22,042 nt of DNA from OPU3-GD-OMZ sp001901525 (GTDB lineage Bacteria; Pseudomonadota; Gammaproteobacteria; Methylococcales; Methylomonadaceae): NCBI GenBank assembly GCA_963981505.1, contig CAXCEI010000025.1, positions 1-22,042 of the forward strand. The letters are read 5' to 3'. The translations under genes were made by a program, and so were the position numbers. Below, piece after piece: positions 7,998-15,818 of this stretch (positions are counted from its first letter, which is position 1; the number at the start of each line of letters is the position of its first letter). The notes under the pieces are model-generated. The model ran no database searches and had not been told where the DNA came from. It worked only from the letters and a program-made list of their open reading frames with translations.

Positions 7998-8048
7998 CGA
8001 CTCTAATCACACCTTGTCAAGGTCTCGTCATTCATTTTTTACAACTAT

Positions 8049-8084
8049 TAACGCCATGCCATACGTTCAACGTGCACGGCGTTA
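8049..8084 (+). other. Hairpin in the mreB-mreC gap
   Basis: TAACGCC (8049-8055) pairs perfectly with GGCGTTA (8078-8084). Within the loop, ACGT (8063-8066) can pair with ACGT (8070-8073). The structure covers the only standard in-frame start codon for mreC (GTG, 8072-8074), so it would hinder initiation there. No U-run follows, so it is not a terminator. A regulatory role is inferred only. Confidence 0.4.
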
Positions 8085-9007
8085 CGTTAATAGCTTTTTA
8101 CCATAACGCAACTGAGGGCACCACTATAAAACCATTATTTACCACTGGTGCCTCACTCAATACCCGTCTGTTGGTAACGGTCATTTTATCTGTATCCCTG
8201 TTAATCACTGATCGTCAAAGTAATCTATTAGATAATGTCCGCAATGTGATTTCCATCGTGCTTTACCCCATAGAACGACTGGTTAATCTACCCCCGCAAC
8301 TCAACCAAACACTGTCAGACTCTCTGCTTTCTTATCAAGATGTCGTCACTGAAAACGCCCGACTCAAAGAACAACAATTTATTGCCCAAACCAAACTCCT
8401 CAAACTCGCCGCATTAGAAAAAGAAAATATTCGATTACAAGCCCTGCTCGGCAACTCATTTACATTGGGCGAACAACTCCTGACTGCCGAATTATTAGCC
8501 GTTAATCTCGCTCCCTATGAACACACAATTGCCTTAAACAAAGGCAGTCGATTTGGCATCCATAAAAATCAACCGGTTATTAGTGTTAATGGTGTTGTCG
8601 GTCAAGTGACCCGCTCAACCGCCATGCGTTCTGAAGTTTTACTCATTTCAGACCCCAGCCATGCCATTCCTGTACAAATCAACCGCAACGGCTTATATTC
8701 CATTGCCGTGGGCAGTGGTCAAATCAATCAACTCAACTTACCTTACTTACCCAACAACAGCGACATTAGACCCGGTGACTTACTCATCACCTCAGGACTG
8801 GGCGGCACCTTCCCACAAGGCTACCCCGTTGCGACGGTAACAGCGGTTACCCCACAGCCGGATAAACCCTTTGCCATTATCACCGCAACCCCTAAAGCCC
8901 AACTGGACCGTCTTCGAGAACTGTTGATTGTTTGGAGCGACACCACACCGATCCCGCTACTTAATACACCCGAACCATCATCCACCCAAAACAATGAGCC
9001 TGACTAA
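8072..9007 (+). CDS. mreC: Cell shape-determining protein MreC (non-standard start likely)
   Basis: MreC is a bitopic inner-membrane protein whose periplasmic beta-barrel domain binds and activates PBP2. Numbering from the GTG at 8072, a membrane segment lies at about 32-46, a coiled coil at about 90-127 (heptad-rich ENARLKEQQ onward) and the beta domain at about 135-290 (DPSHAIPVQI, TSGLGGTFPQGYPVA). E. coli MreC begins MKPIFSRGPSL; the matching sequence here is IKPLFTTGASL, with an ATA codon at 8126-8128 where the start Met should be. GAGGG lies 7 nt before that ATA. The GTG at 8072 is the only ordinary start codon upstream; it adds 18 non-homologous residues, lacks a Shine-Dalgarno and sits in a hairpin. 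True length is therefore 311 aa (GTG) or 293 aa (ATA). Overlaps mreD by 14 nt. Confidence 0.93.
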   Translation: MHGVTLIAFYHNATEGTTIKPLFTTGASLNTRLLVTVILSVSLLITDRQSNLLDNVRNVISIVLYPIERLVNLPPQLNQTLSDSLLSYQDVVTENARLKEQQFIAQTKLLKLAALEKENIRLQALLGNSFTLGEQLLTAELLAVNLAPYEHTIALNKGSRFGIHKNQPVISVNGVVGQVTRSTAMRSEVLLISDPSHAIPVQINRNGLYSIAVGSGQINQLNLPYLPNNSDIRPGDLLITSGLGGTFPQGYPVATVTAVTPQPDKPFAIITATPKAQLDRLRELLIVWSDTTPIPLLNTPEPSSTQNNEPD

Positions 9008-9476
9008 ACGCTACAATTATATTTTTTACATGAGCACGTTGGGTCTGGCTCTCATACTAAAAATTTTGCCATCACCACCCTCAATTCAAAATTTGGCACC
9101 TGACTGGGTTTTACTGGTTTTAATCTACTGGCTATTATCAGAGCCCCATAAAATCGGTATTTTTAATGCTTTTTTTATTGGTCTACTGGTTGATGTACTC
9201 ACCGGACGTTTATTAGGCCAATATTCCCTGGGCTATATCTTTGCCGCCTATCTCTGTCTTAAATTACACAACCGTTTACAAAATGTCCGGTTAGCTCAAC
9301 AAGGTTTCATTATTTTTTTAATCCTGATCATTAGCCAATCCATCCTCCTGTGGACTGAGACTATTCAACACGCACGACTTCATGACCTCAATTTCTGGCT
9401 GCCAGCATTGACCGGTGCCCTATGCTGGCCACTGGTAAAATATCTGTTAAACCACAGCCAACGCTGGTTCAATTAA
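8994..9476 (+). CDS. mreD: Rod shape-determining membrane protein MreD
   Basis: MreD is an integral inner-membrane component of the elongasome that balances MreC activation of PBP2. It has five or so hydrophobic segments, for example LGLALILKILP, WVLLVLIYWLL and GFIIFLILIISQSILLW, and the family pattern with polar residues in APDWVLLVLIYW and GLLVDVLTG. I chose the ATG at 8994 (MSLTKRYNYI), which gives 160 aa, as in E. coli (162 aa). The frame stays open 22 codons upstream within mreC, but that extension is not membrane-like and is probably not translated. The start overlaps the end of mreC by 14 nt, so translational coupling is likely. Confidence 0.93.
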   Translation: MSLTKRYNYIFYMSTLGLALILKILPSPPSIQNLAPDWVLLVLIYWLLSEPHKIGIFNAFFIGLLVDVLTGRLLGQYSLGYIFAAYLCLKLHNRLQNVRLAQQGFIIFLILIISQSILLWTETIQHARLHDLNFWLPALTGALCWPLVKYLLNHSQRWFN

Positions 9477-9507
9477 TTTTTTTAAAATTATGTGCTAATC
9501 CTTTACC

Positions 9508-11340
9508 ATGCCACGCCGTTTTGCCTTAAAAGATATTTATTCCGAAAACCGACTTTTCCTCAGTCGCATCGTAATTATATTCATTGTTATCCTATTACTG
9601 GTGAGCGCTCTCATTGCACGGTTAATCTATTTGCAAATAACCGGGCATGAATACTACGCCTCCCAAGCACACAATAACCGCATTAAAATATCCTCACTAC
9701 CGCCAACACGCGGCATAATCTATGACCGCTACGGGAAAATACTCGCCGACAACATTCCCTCGTATAGCTTAGAATTAACCCCTGAATTGATACCCGATAT
9801 TACTGAGACCCTTACCCGATTAAAACACTTACTGAACCTTTCAGAAGAAACGCTCACGCAATTTAAAAAACAATTAACCCGTCATCGCTCCTTTGACGGC
9901 ATACCGTTATTACTAAAAATGAACGATACCACTGTGGCTCGGTTTGCTGTTGTTCAACATCAATTCCCCGGTGTCGACATTCATGCTCGGCTTATCCGTC
10001 ATTACCCCTACGGTAAAATAGCGGCTCATTTAGTCGGCTATGTCGGACGAATCAATGAAACAGAGCTTAAAACGCTCTCAACAACTCGCTACAAAGGAAC
10101 GCACAGCATTGGTAAAACCGGTATTGAAAAAACCTATGAAGGACAACTCCATGGTAAACCCGGTCATGCCGAGGTCGAAACCAACGCACAACTACGCCCC
10201 ATCAGAGTGATAAAATCAGCAGCCCCGATACCGGGTGAAAACTTACACCTGACACTGGATATTGAATTACAAAACATTGCTTATCAAGCCTTTAAGAATC
10301 ATAACGGTGCTGCTGTCGCTATTGAAGTAGCCACCGGCGATATCTTGTCTATGCTCAGCCACCCAGGATTTGACCCGAACCCATTTTCTTCCGGCATTTC
10401 AACTAAGGCTTATAAAGCGCTACAAGAATCTGACCGCAAACCTTTATTTGACCGTGCCCTGAGAGGACAGTACCCCCCGGGTTCAACCCTCAAACCTTTT
10501 ATGGGTCTTGCCGGACTACAATACGCTCTGACCCAAATCAATACACCGTTATTTTGCCCGGGCTATTACCAACTGCCTAATGTTAGCCATCGTTACCGTG
10601 ACTGGAAAACCTGGGGCCATGGGTTCGTCACCCTTAATGACGCCATTGTACAATCATGCGATGTTTATTTTTACGATCTTGCCCGCACATTAGGCATCGA
10701 CCGAATACATCACTTCCTTTCACAATTTGGTTTTGGTCAAAAAACCGGCATTGATTTAATCGGTGAAAAGTCAGGTATACTGCCGTCAAGAAACTGGAAA
10801 CGCCAACATAAAAATTTACCTTGGTACCCGGGTGAAACATTAATCACCGGTATTGGCCAAGGATTCATGCAAACCACCCCGCTGCAACTAGCCGTTGCAA
10901 CCGCTACCTTAGCCAACCAGGGCATCAGCATTCGCCCCCATTTAATAAAGCCCGCGAAGGCATCCCAACCCAAACCTATTACCGAAAAAGTTAATATTGA
11001 CCCCGCTTATGTCAGTGATATTATTAATTCAATGATTAATGTCGTACATACCCCTAAAGGTACCGCGTACAAACTCAGCCAAAACATAAACTATAAAATC
11101 GCCGGTAAAACCGGAACGGCACAAGTATTTACCGTCAAACAAAAAGAAAAATACGACGCTGAAAAACTAAAGGAAAAACTGCTTGATCACGCTTTATTTA
11201 TTGCCTTTGCACCCGCTAATGCACCTAAAATAGCGGTTGCTGTCATTGTCGAGAATGGGGGCCATGGCGGAACCGCTGCCGCACCCATAGCCAAAAAGAT
11301 AATTACTCAGTATTTAAACAAAACATCCCATAATGATTAA
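9508..11340 (+). CDS. mrdA: Penicillin-binding protein 2 (elongasome D,D-transpeptidase)
   Basis: PBP2 is the class B transpeptidase that cross-links lateral wall peptidoglycan with RodA. It is 610 aa (E. coli 633). An N-terminal membrane anchor spans about 20-42. The pedestal/dimerisation domain begins with PPTRGIIYDRYG (65-76). The transpeptidase domain has the active-site STLK (S326-K329), the second motif SCD (383-385) and KTG (534-536). PPGSTLKP and SCDVYFYD are typical of PBP2 rather than FtsI. It follows mreD by 31 nt and overlaps rodA by 8 nt. No Shine-Dalgarno precedes its ATG. Confidence 0.97.
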   Translation: MPRRFALKDIYSENRLFLSRIVIIFIVILLLVSALIARLIYLQITGHEYYASQAHNNRIKISSLPPTRGIIYDRYGKILADNIPSYSLELTPELIPDITETLTRLKHLLNLSEETLTQFKKQLTRHRSFDGIPLLLKMNDTTVARFAVVQHQFPGVDIHARLIRHYPYGKIAAHLVGYVGRINETELKTLSTTRYKGTHSIGKTGIEKTYEGQLHGKPGHAEVETNAQLRPIRVIKSAAPIPGENLHLTLDIELQNIAYQAFKNHNGAAVAIEVATGDILSMLSHPGFDPNPFSSGISTKAYKALQESDRKPLFDRALRGQYPPGSTLKPFMGLAGLQYALTQINTPLFCPGYYQLPNVSHRYRDWKTWGHGFVTLNDAIVQSCDVYFYDLARTLGIDRIHHFLSQFGFGQKTGIDLIGEKSGILPSRNWKRQHKNLPWYPGETLITGIGQGFMQTTPLQLAVATATLANQGISIRPHLIKPAKASQPKPITEKVNIDPAYVSDIINSMINVVHTPKGTAYKLSQNINYKIAGKTGTAQVFTVKQKEKYDAEKLKEKLLDHALFIAFAPANAPKIAVAVIVENGGHGGTAAAPIAKKIITQYLNKTSHND

Positions 11341-12463
11341 CGAAACACGCCCTGAACACTTCCAGAATAACTCAGTTATCGGCCGTTTTTTAAGTCGTAT
11401 TCACCTTGACAGTCTGTTATTAGCTGGCTTGATTCTGCTTTCCTTACTCAGTTGTCTCATTTTATACAGTACCAGCGGTCAACATTTAGAGACCTTATTG
11501 CGTCAAACCACACGCATCGCTATCGCTTTTTTTATTATGCTGTTTATCGCCCAAATCCCCCCGAATCAAATCAAAAGATATGCTGTGAATTTATATATCA
11601 TCGGCATCCTTTTGTTACTCGCGGTACTGATTATCGGTGAGATGGGAAAAGGGGCTCAGCGCTGGCTTGATTTAGGACTTTTCCGCTTTCAACCGTCTGA
11701 AATGATCAAAATAACCACGCCTGCGGCAATTGCCTGGTATTTTTCAGAGCATGCTTTACCCCCCCGTTGGAAAGAATTGTTTATCGCCCTACTGCTAATT
11801 GCCATTCCGACTTTCCTGATCGCAAAACAACCCGACCTAGGCACCGCCCTTTTAATTGCCAGTTCAGGAGCCGCCGTCTTTTTTTTCGCAGGGATCTCAT
11901 GGCGAATTATGCTTTCATCACTGGGTGGCCTGATAGCGCTTACACCGGTTTTATGGCATTTCATGCATGATTATCAACGTGCCCGTGTGATCACCTTCCT
12001 CAATCCTGAGAGCGACCCCATAGGCAGAGGCTACCATATCATCCAATCCAAAATAGCCATTGGCTCCGGCGGACTTTACGGTAAAGGCTGGCTTGAAAGC
12101 ACGCAGGCCAAATTAGAGTTCCTCCCTGAACGCTCAACTGATTTTATCTTTGCCGTTTTCGCCGAAGAATTTGGGCTACTGGGTTGCGTCAGTTTATTAT
12201 TTTTATATTTACTCATCACCCTGCGTTCACTTTACATCGCTGTTAATGCCCAAGACACCTTTTGCCGGCTGTTAGCCGGTAGCTTATCCTTCACCTTCTT
12301 TGTTTATGTCTTTGTCAACATTGGTATGGTTATTGGTATTTTACCGGTCGTGGGCGTACCCTTACCGTTAATTAGTTATGGTGGCACTTCAATGGTGACA
12401 CTGCTGATCGGATTCGGTATTCTTATGTCTATTCATACGCATAAAAATTTACTGTCTCATTAA
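11333..12463 (+). CDS. rodA: SEDS peptidoglycan glycosyltransferase RodA
   Basis: RodA is the polytopic SEDS-family glycosyltransferase that polymerises lipid II into glycan strands as partner of PBP2. At 376 aa it fits E. coli RodA (370 aa). About ten hydrophobic segments are visible. Family signatures are GAQRWLDLGLFRFQPSE (107-123), AKQPDLGTALL (164-174), and PERSTDFIFAVFAEEFG (265-281), which contains the essential aspartate D270. The C-terminal GVPLPLISYGGTSM is also diagnostic. The start codon overlaps the end of mrdA by 8 nt, which suggests coupled synthesis of the two partners. Confidence 0.97.
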   Translation: MINETRPEHFQNNSVIGRFLSRIHLDSLLLAGLILLSLLSCLILYSTSGQHLETLLRQTTRIAIAFFIMLFIAQIPPNQIKRYAVNLYIIGILLLLAVLIIGEMGKGAQRWLDLGLFRFQPSEMIKITTPAAIAWYFSEHALPPRWKELFIALLLIAIPTFLIAKQPDLGTALLIASSGAAVFFFAGISWRIMLSSLGGLIALTPVLWHFMHDYQRARVITFLNPESDPIGRGYHIIQSKIAIGSGGLYGKGWLESTQAKLEFLPERSTDFIFAVFAEEFGLLGCVSLLFLYLLITLRSLYIAVNAQDTFCRLLAGSLSFTFFVYVFVNIGMVIGILPVVGVPLPLISYGGTSMVTLLIGFGILMSIHTHKNLLSH

Positions 12464-12497
12464 CCACTGCTCCTACAGGCCTATCATCCCTATACCT

Positions 12498-13733
12498 ATG
12501 ACTCTTCAAAAAAAACACCGCACCATCAGGTTTTTTATTGGTTTACTCAGTACTGTTGCGCTCACACCTTGCGCGGCTGAGAAAACCCCCGATACCTTTA
12601 CAAAGGACTCACCTCAACAATACATTATTGCCCAGGGCGATACGTTATGGGGGGCATTCAAAAAGCTCAACCTCCCCAGCCATGCTTGGCCCACTATTCT
12701 GGCCACTAACCCTCAAATAAAAGACCTCAATAAAGTCCAGCCCGGCGATATTATTTACCTTACCCGAAAGGTCGATAAAACTAAGCCAGCCGCCAACCCA
12801 AGCAGCCCTTCGCTTGCTTCCAAAATCAATGGCTTTATCGATGACATGGTCAAAAAGCATGCCTTTAACCGCACCGCGCTTGAAGCCCTCTTCCAAACAG
12901 TGGAAATAAAAGCACCCATAATTAAAGCCATTTCTAAACCGGCTGAAAAACGTCTGGTCTGGCATCAATATAAAGAAATCTTCTTAACCCCTAAAAGAAT
13001 TCAACAAGGCGTCTCCTTCTGGAAAAAACACGAATCTGAACTCAGCCGTGTTGAACAAAAATACGGTGTTTCTGCAAAAATCATTGTCGCCATCATTGGT
13101 GTTGAAACCTATTACGGAAAAATCACCGGCAAACATCGCGTCATTGACGCCCTTGCCACGATTGCCTTTGGCTACCCTAAACGAGAAACTTTCTTCACTA
13201 ACGAATTAAAACAATTCCTTATCTTATGTCGAGACGAAGCGATCGACCCCTTAATACCCACAGGGTCCTATGCCGGCGCAATGGGCATCCCGCAATTTAT
13301 GCCGAGCAGTTTCATCAGTTATGCTGCTGATTTTGATGGCGATAAAAAACGAGATATCTGGTCCAATTACGGCGATGTTTTTGCCAGTATTGCCAATTAT
13401 TTCATTCGTCACCACTGGCAACCCGACCAACCGGTCGCCTTTAAAATTCAACATAAAACCAATGCCTTTAACCGTGCCCTTTCAAAAGGGCTAAGGCCTG
13501 ATACCACCGTTGCCGCACTCAAAGAGAGGAATCTACATCTGGCCTTCCCTGAACAACTCAATTTTACTGATCGTGTTAAATTACTGCGCTTTCAACAAAA
13601 AGAAACGATTGATTTATGGTTGGGGTTACAAAACTTTTATGCCATTACCCGTTACAACCATAGTCCACTCTATGCGATGGCCGTTTTCCAACTCAGTGAA
13701 GCAATCAATACACTCAAAATAGCCCATGACTAA
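12498..13733 (+). CDS. mltB: MltB-type lytic transglycosylase with N-terminal LysM domain
   Basis: Lytic transglycosylases of family 3 cleave the MurNAc-GlcNAc bond to form 1,6-anhydro ends in the periplasm. An N-terminal signal peptide (1 to about 27, ending TPCAA) is followed by a LysM peptidoglycan-binding domain (about 41-89, with YIIAQGDTLW, NPQIKDL and QPGDIIYL). The MltB/Slt35 catalytic domain covers about 110-408. The catalytic glutamate is E203 in GVETYYG, and an EF-hand-like loop DFDGDKKRD (278-286) matches the calcium site of Slt35. The canonical MltB is a lipoprotein without LysM; here the cysteine context (ALTPC) is a poor lipobox. It follows rodA by 34 nt and overlaps rlpA by 8 nt. 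Confidence 0.93.
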   Translation: MTLQKKHRTIRFFIGLLSTVALTPCAAEKTPDTFTKDSPQQYIIAQGDTLWGAFKKLNLPSHAWPTILATNPQIKDLNKVQPGDIIYLTRKVDKTKPAANPSSPSLASKINGFIDDMVKKHAFNRTALEALFQTVEIKAPIIKAISKPAEKRLVWHQYKEIFLTPKRIQQGVSFWKKHESELSRVEQKYGVSAKIIVAIIGVETYYGKITGKHRVIDALATIAFGYPKRETFFTNELKQFLILCRDEAIDPLIPTGSYAGAMGIPQFMPSSFISYAADFDGDKKRDIWSNYGDVFASIANYFIRHHWQPDQPVAFKIQHKTNAFNRALSKGLRPDTTVAALKERNLHLAFPEQLNFTDRVKLLRFQQKETIDLWLGLQNFYAITRYNHSPLYAMAVFQLSEAINTLKIAHD

Positions 13734-14526
13734 AACAGGTAAACTGCTCACTGGAGCGATTTTATTATCGCTCAATAGCTGTACCGTGCCACTGTTATCA
13801 GAACAAGACCAACCGCCTGATTTTATACCCGCCAATATTATGGCGATACCCAATGCCACTCCGCGGTTTGAACCCCGAACACGTGCCGGCAACCCGCCTG
13901 AATATGAAGTACTGGGTAAACGCTACCGTACGCTTAATCACAGTCACAATTATCAGGCCTTGGGCGTTGCTTCCTGGTATGGCACAAAATTTCATGGTAA
14001 AAAAACAGCGAATGGTGAGACTTATGACATGTTTGCCATGACAGCAGCCCATAAAACACTGCCCATTCCTTCTTATGTAAAAGTCACTAATCTGGTCAAT
14101 AAACGTTTCGTTATTCTGCGTATCAATGATCGCGGTCCTTTTCACGACAACCGTCTTATCGACCTGTCATACACCGCAGCGGCTAAACTTGACATTTTAA
14201 AAAAAGGAACCGGATTTGTTAGAATTCAGTCTATCAATACCTCCAAACCTAGCATTGACTTACCTCGCTCATCGACGCTTTCAGATAAAAAAACGCATGT
14301 TTATCTCCAAGTCGGTGCTTTTCAACACCTAGAGAACGCTCAAAACCTGCAACAACAGTTAAGCCACAAACACTTACCAAAATCACGCATTGTAACCACC
14401 TCTAAATCTCACAGATTACTGCATAAACTTCAGTTTGGCCCTATTGTCTCTGTCAATGAAGCCGACCGACTGATGCAACGGCTCAGCAAAATCGGTTATT
14501 CCGCACTCCATTTTATAACGGAGTAA
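13726..14526 (+). CDS. rlpA: RlpA septal ring lytic transglycosylase, lipoprotein with SPOR domain
   Basis: RlpA is an outer-membrane lipoprotein. In Pseudomonas aeruginosa it is a lytic transglycosylase acting on glycan stripped of peptides. A lipoprotein signal ends in the lipobox LNSC, which gives acylated C19. The double-psi beta-barrel domain spans about 78-170 (VASWYGTKFHGKKTANGE onward), with probable catalytic residues H109 (TAAHKTLP) and D135 (NDRGPF). A SPOR domain at about 190-265 (VYLQVGAFQHLENAQNL onward) should bind denuded glycan at the septum. The length of 266 aa is on the short side of the family. Its ATG overlaps mltB by 8 nt, so these two wall hydrolases are probably coexpressed. 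Confidence 0.95.
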   Translation: MTKTGKLLTGAILLSLNSCTVPLLSEQDQPPDFIPANIMAIPNATPRFEPRTRAGNPPEYEVLGKRYRTLNHSHNYQALGVASWYGTKFHGKKTANGETYDMFAMTAAHKTLPIPSYVKVTNLVNKRFVILRINDRGPFHDNRLIDLSYTAAAKLDILKKGTGFVRIQSINTSKPSIDLPRSSTLSDKKTHVYLQVGAFQHLENAQNLQQQLSHKHLPKSRIVTTSKSHRLLHKLQFGPIVSVNEADRLMQRLSKIGYSALHFITE

Positions 14527-14544
14527 CTTTCAATAATCGGCTCA

Positions 14545-14553
14545 TGTTATAAT
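14545..14553 (+). promoter_or_regulatory. Extended -10 promoter for dacA
   Basis: TGTTATAAT is a perfect extended -10 element, identical to that upstream of prmC. No good -35 is evident. Transcription would begin near 14560, giving a leader of about 86 nt before the dacA ATG. It would let dacA-dat-ybeD-lipB-lipA be expressed independently of the mre/mrd genes. The rest of the 119-nt rlpA-dacA gap is AT-rich without other recognisable structure. Confidence 0.5.
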
Positions 14554-14645
14554 TGTCACCCTAGAACCCTAAACTTTAAATTAATAACAACACAAACTAA
14601 CCCTATTAATTTATCCCTTTTTTTGCCTTAAAAACTTTTACGCTT

Positions 14646-15815
14646 ATGCTATTTATAACAAACCGAGTTTTTTCGTCAGGTAAATCATTGGCCCTTTGTA
14701 TGCTGGTGTTTTTTTTACCGACGCCTTTACTAGCGGCTAACAACCTGATCATCCCCGCCAGCCCTACGATTGCTGCCCGCGGCTATTTCCTCATGGACTT
14801 TGACAGCGGCCAAATTCTCACTGAGAAAAATGCAGATGATCGTCTGGCACCGGCCAGCCTGACTAAAATAATGTCTACTTATGTTGTTTTTCAGGAATTA
14901 CAAGCCGGCCAATTAGCGCTTGATGAACCCGTCATCATCAGCAAAAAAGCCTGGAAAACACCGGGCTCAAAAATGTTTATCGAGGTCAACAAACATGTCA
15001 GTGTAGAAGACCTACTTAAAGGAGTCATTATTCAATCCGGTAATGATGCCAGTGTTGCCTTAGCGGAGCATATCGCCGGCGATGAAGAAACCTTTGCCCG
15101 ATTAATGAACCAACATGCCAAACGACTGGGCATGATCAATAGTAATTTCCATAACAGTACCGGACTGCCGGCCAAGAACCACTATACAACTGCGCATGAT
15201 CTGGCTATTTTAAGTCAGGCATTAATCCGTGAATTTCCAGACTACTACCAGTGGTTCAAAGAAAAAGACTTCACTTTTAACAATATAAAACAAAGTAACC
15301 GTAACAAATTACTGTGGCGCGATGACTCTGTGGATGGCATTAAAACCGGTTATACCGAAAAAGCAGGTTATTGCCTGGTTGCCTCTGCGAAACGCAACAA
15401 CATGCGTTTAATTTCAGTGGTCATGGGCACCCGCAATCAAAATGCCAGAGCCCGTGAGAATCAGAACCTATTAAATTATGGCTTTCGATTTTTTGAAACG
15501 CATAAACTCTACGACGCGCAGCAAAAACTCACCGAAGCCAAAGTTTGGAAGGGCGCAACCAACATTTTATCCTTAGGCATAAACGATGATCTCTATGTCA
15601 CAGTTCCAAGACGTCATTACGACGACCTAAAAGCTGTCATGTCAGTTGATTCAAGAATCATTGCCCCCGTGGGCGCCGGCCAGACTTTTGGTTCTATCGC
15701 TATTACCTTACAAGACGAAACCATCATCCAAAAACCACTGGTCGCCTTAAGTCCTATTGCAATCGGCAGTATTTTTCAAAAACTCTACGATACCGTACTG
15801 TTGAAAGCACAATAA
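14646..15815 (+). CDS. dacA: D-alanyl-D-alanine carboxypeptidase (PBP5/6 type)
   Basis: DacA removes the terminal D-Ala from peptidoglycan pentapeptides and so limits cross-linking. A Sec signal peptide ends at about residue 30 (LLA-ANN). The low-molecular-weight PBP active site is complete: SLTK (S71-K74), SGN (131-133) and KTG (233-235). The C-terminal beta domain follows, then a short amphipathic helix (about 370-389) that typically anchors the enzyme to the outer face of the inner membrane. The length of 389 aa matches E. coli PBP5 before maturation (403 aa). It has its own probable promoter and is followed after 3 nt by the D-amino acid aminotransferase gene. Confidence 0.96.
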   Translation: MLFITNRVFSSGKSLALCMLVFFLPTPLLAANNLIIPASPTIAARGYFLMDFDSGQILTEKNADDRLAPASLTKIMSTYVVFQELQAGQLALDEPVIISKKAWKTPGSKMFIEVNKHVSVEDLLKGVIIQSGNDASVALAEHIAGDEETFARLMNQHAKRLGMINSNFHNSTGLPAKNHYTTAHDLAILSQALIREFPDYYQWFKEKDFTFNNIKQSNRNKLLWRDDSVDGIKTGYTEKAGYCLVASAKRNNMRLISVVMGTRNQNARARENQNLLNYGFRFFETHKLYDAQQKLTEAKVWKGATNILSLGINDDLYVTVPRRHYDDLKAVMSVDSRIIAPVGAGQTFGSIAITLQDETIIQKPLVALSPIAIGSIFQKLYDTVLLKAQ

Positions 15816-15818
15816 ACA

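Noticed and set aside
8011..8040. ACCTT-GTC-AAGGT hairpin followed by a T-run after mreB, as a terminator or attenuator
   Set aside because: The stem is only 5 bp and the six T begin 12 nt after it, too far for an intrinsic terminator.
8928..8993. 22-codon upstream extension of mreD
   Set aside because: It lies inside mreC, is not hydrophobic, and the ATG at 8994 gives the normal MreD length and N-terminus.
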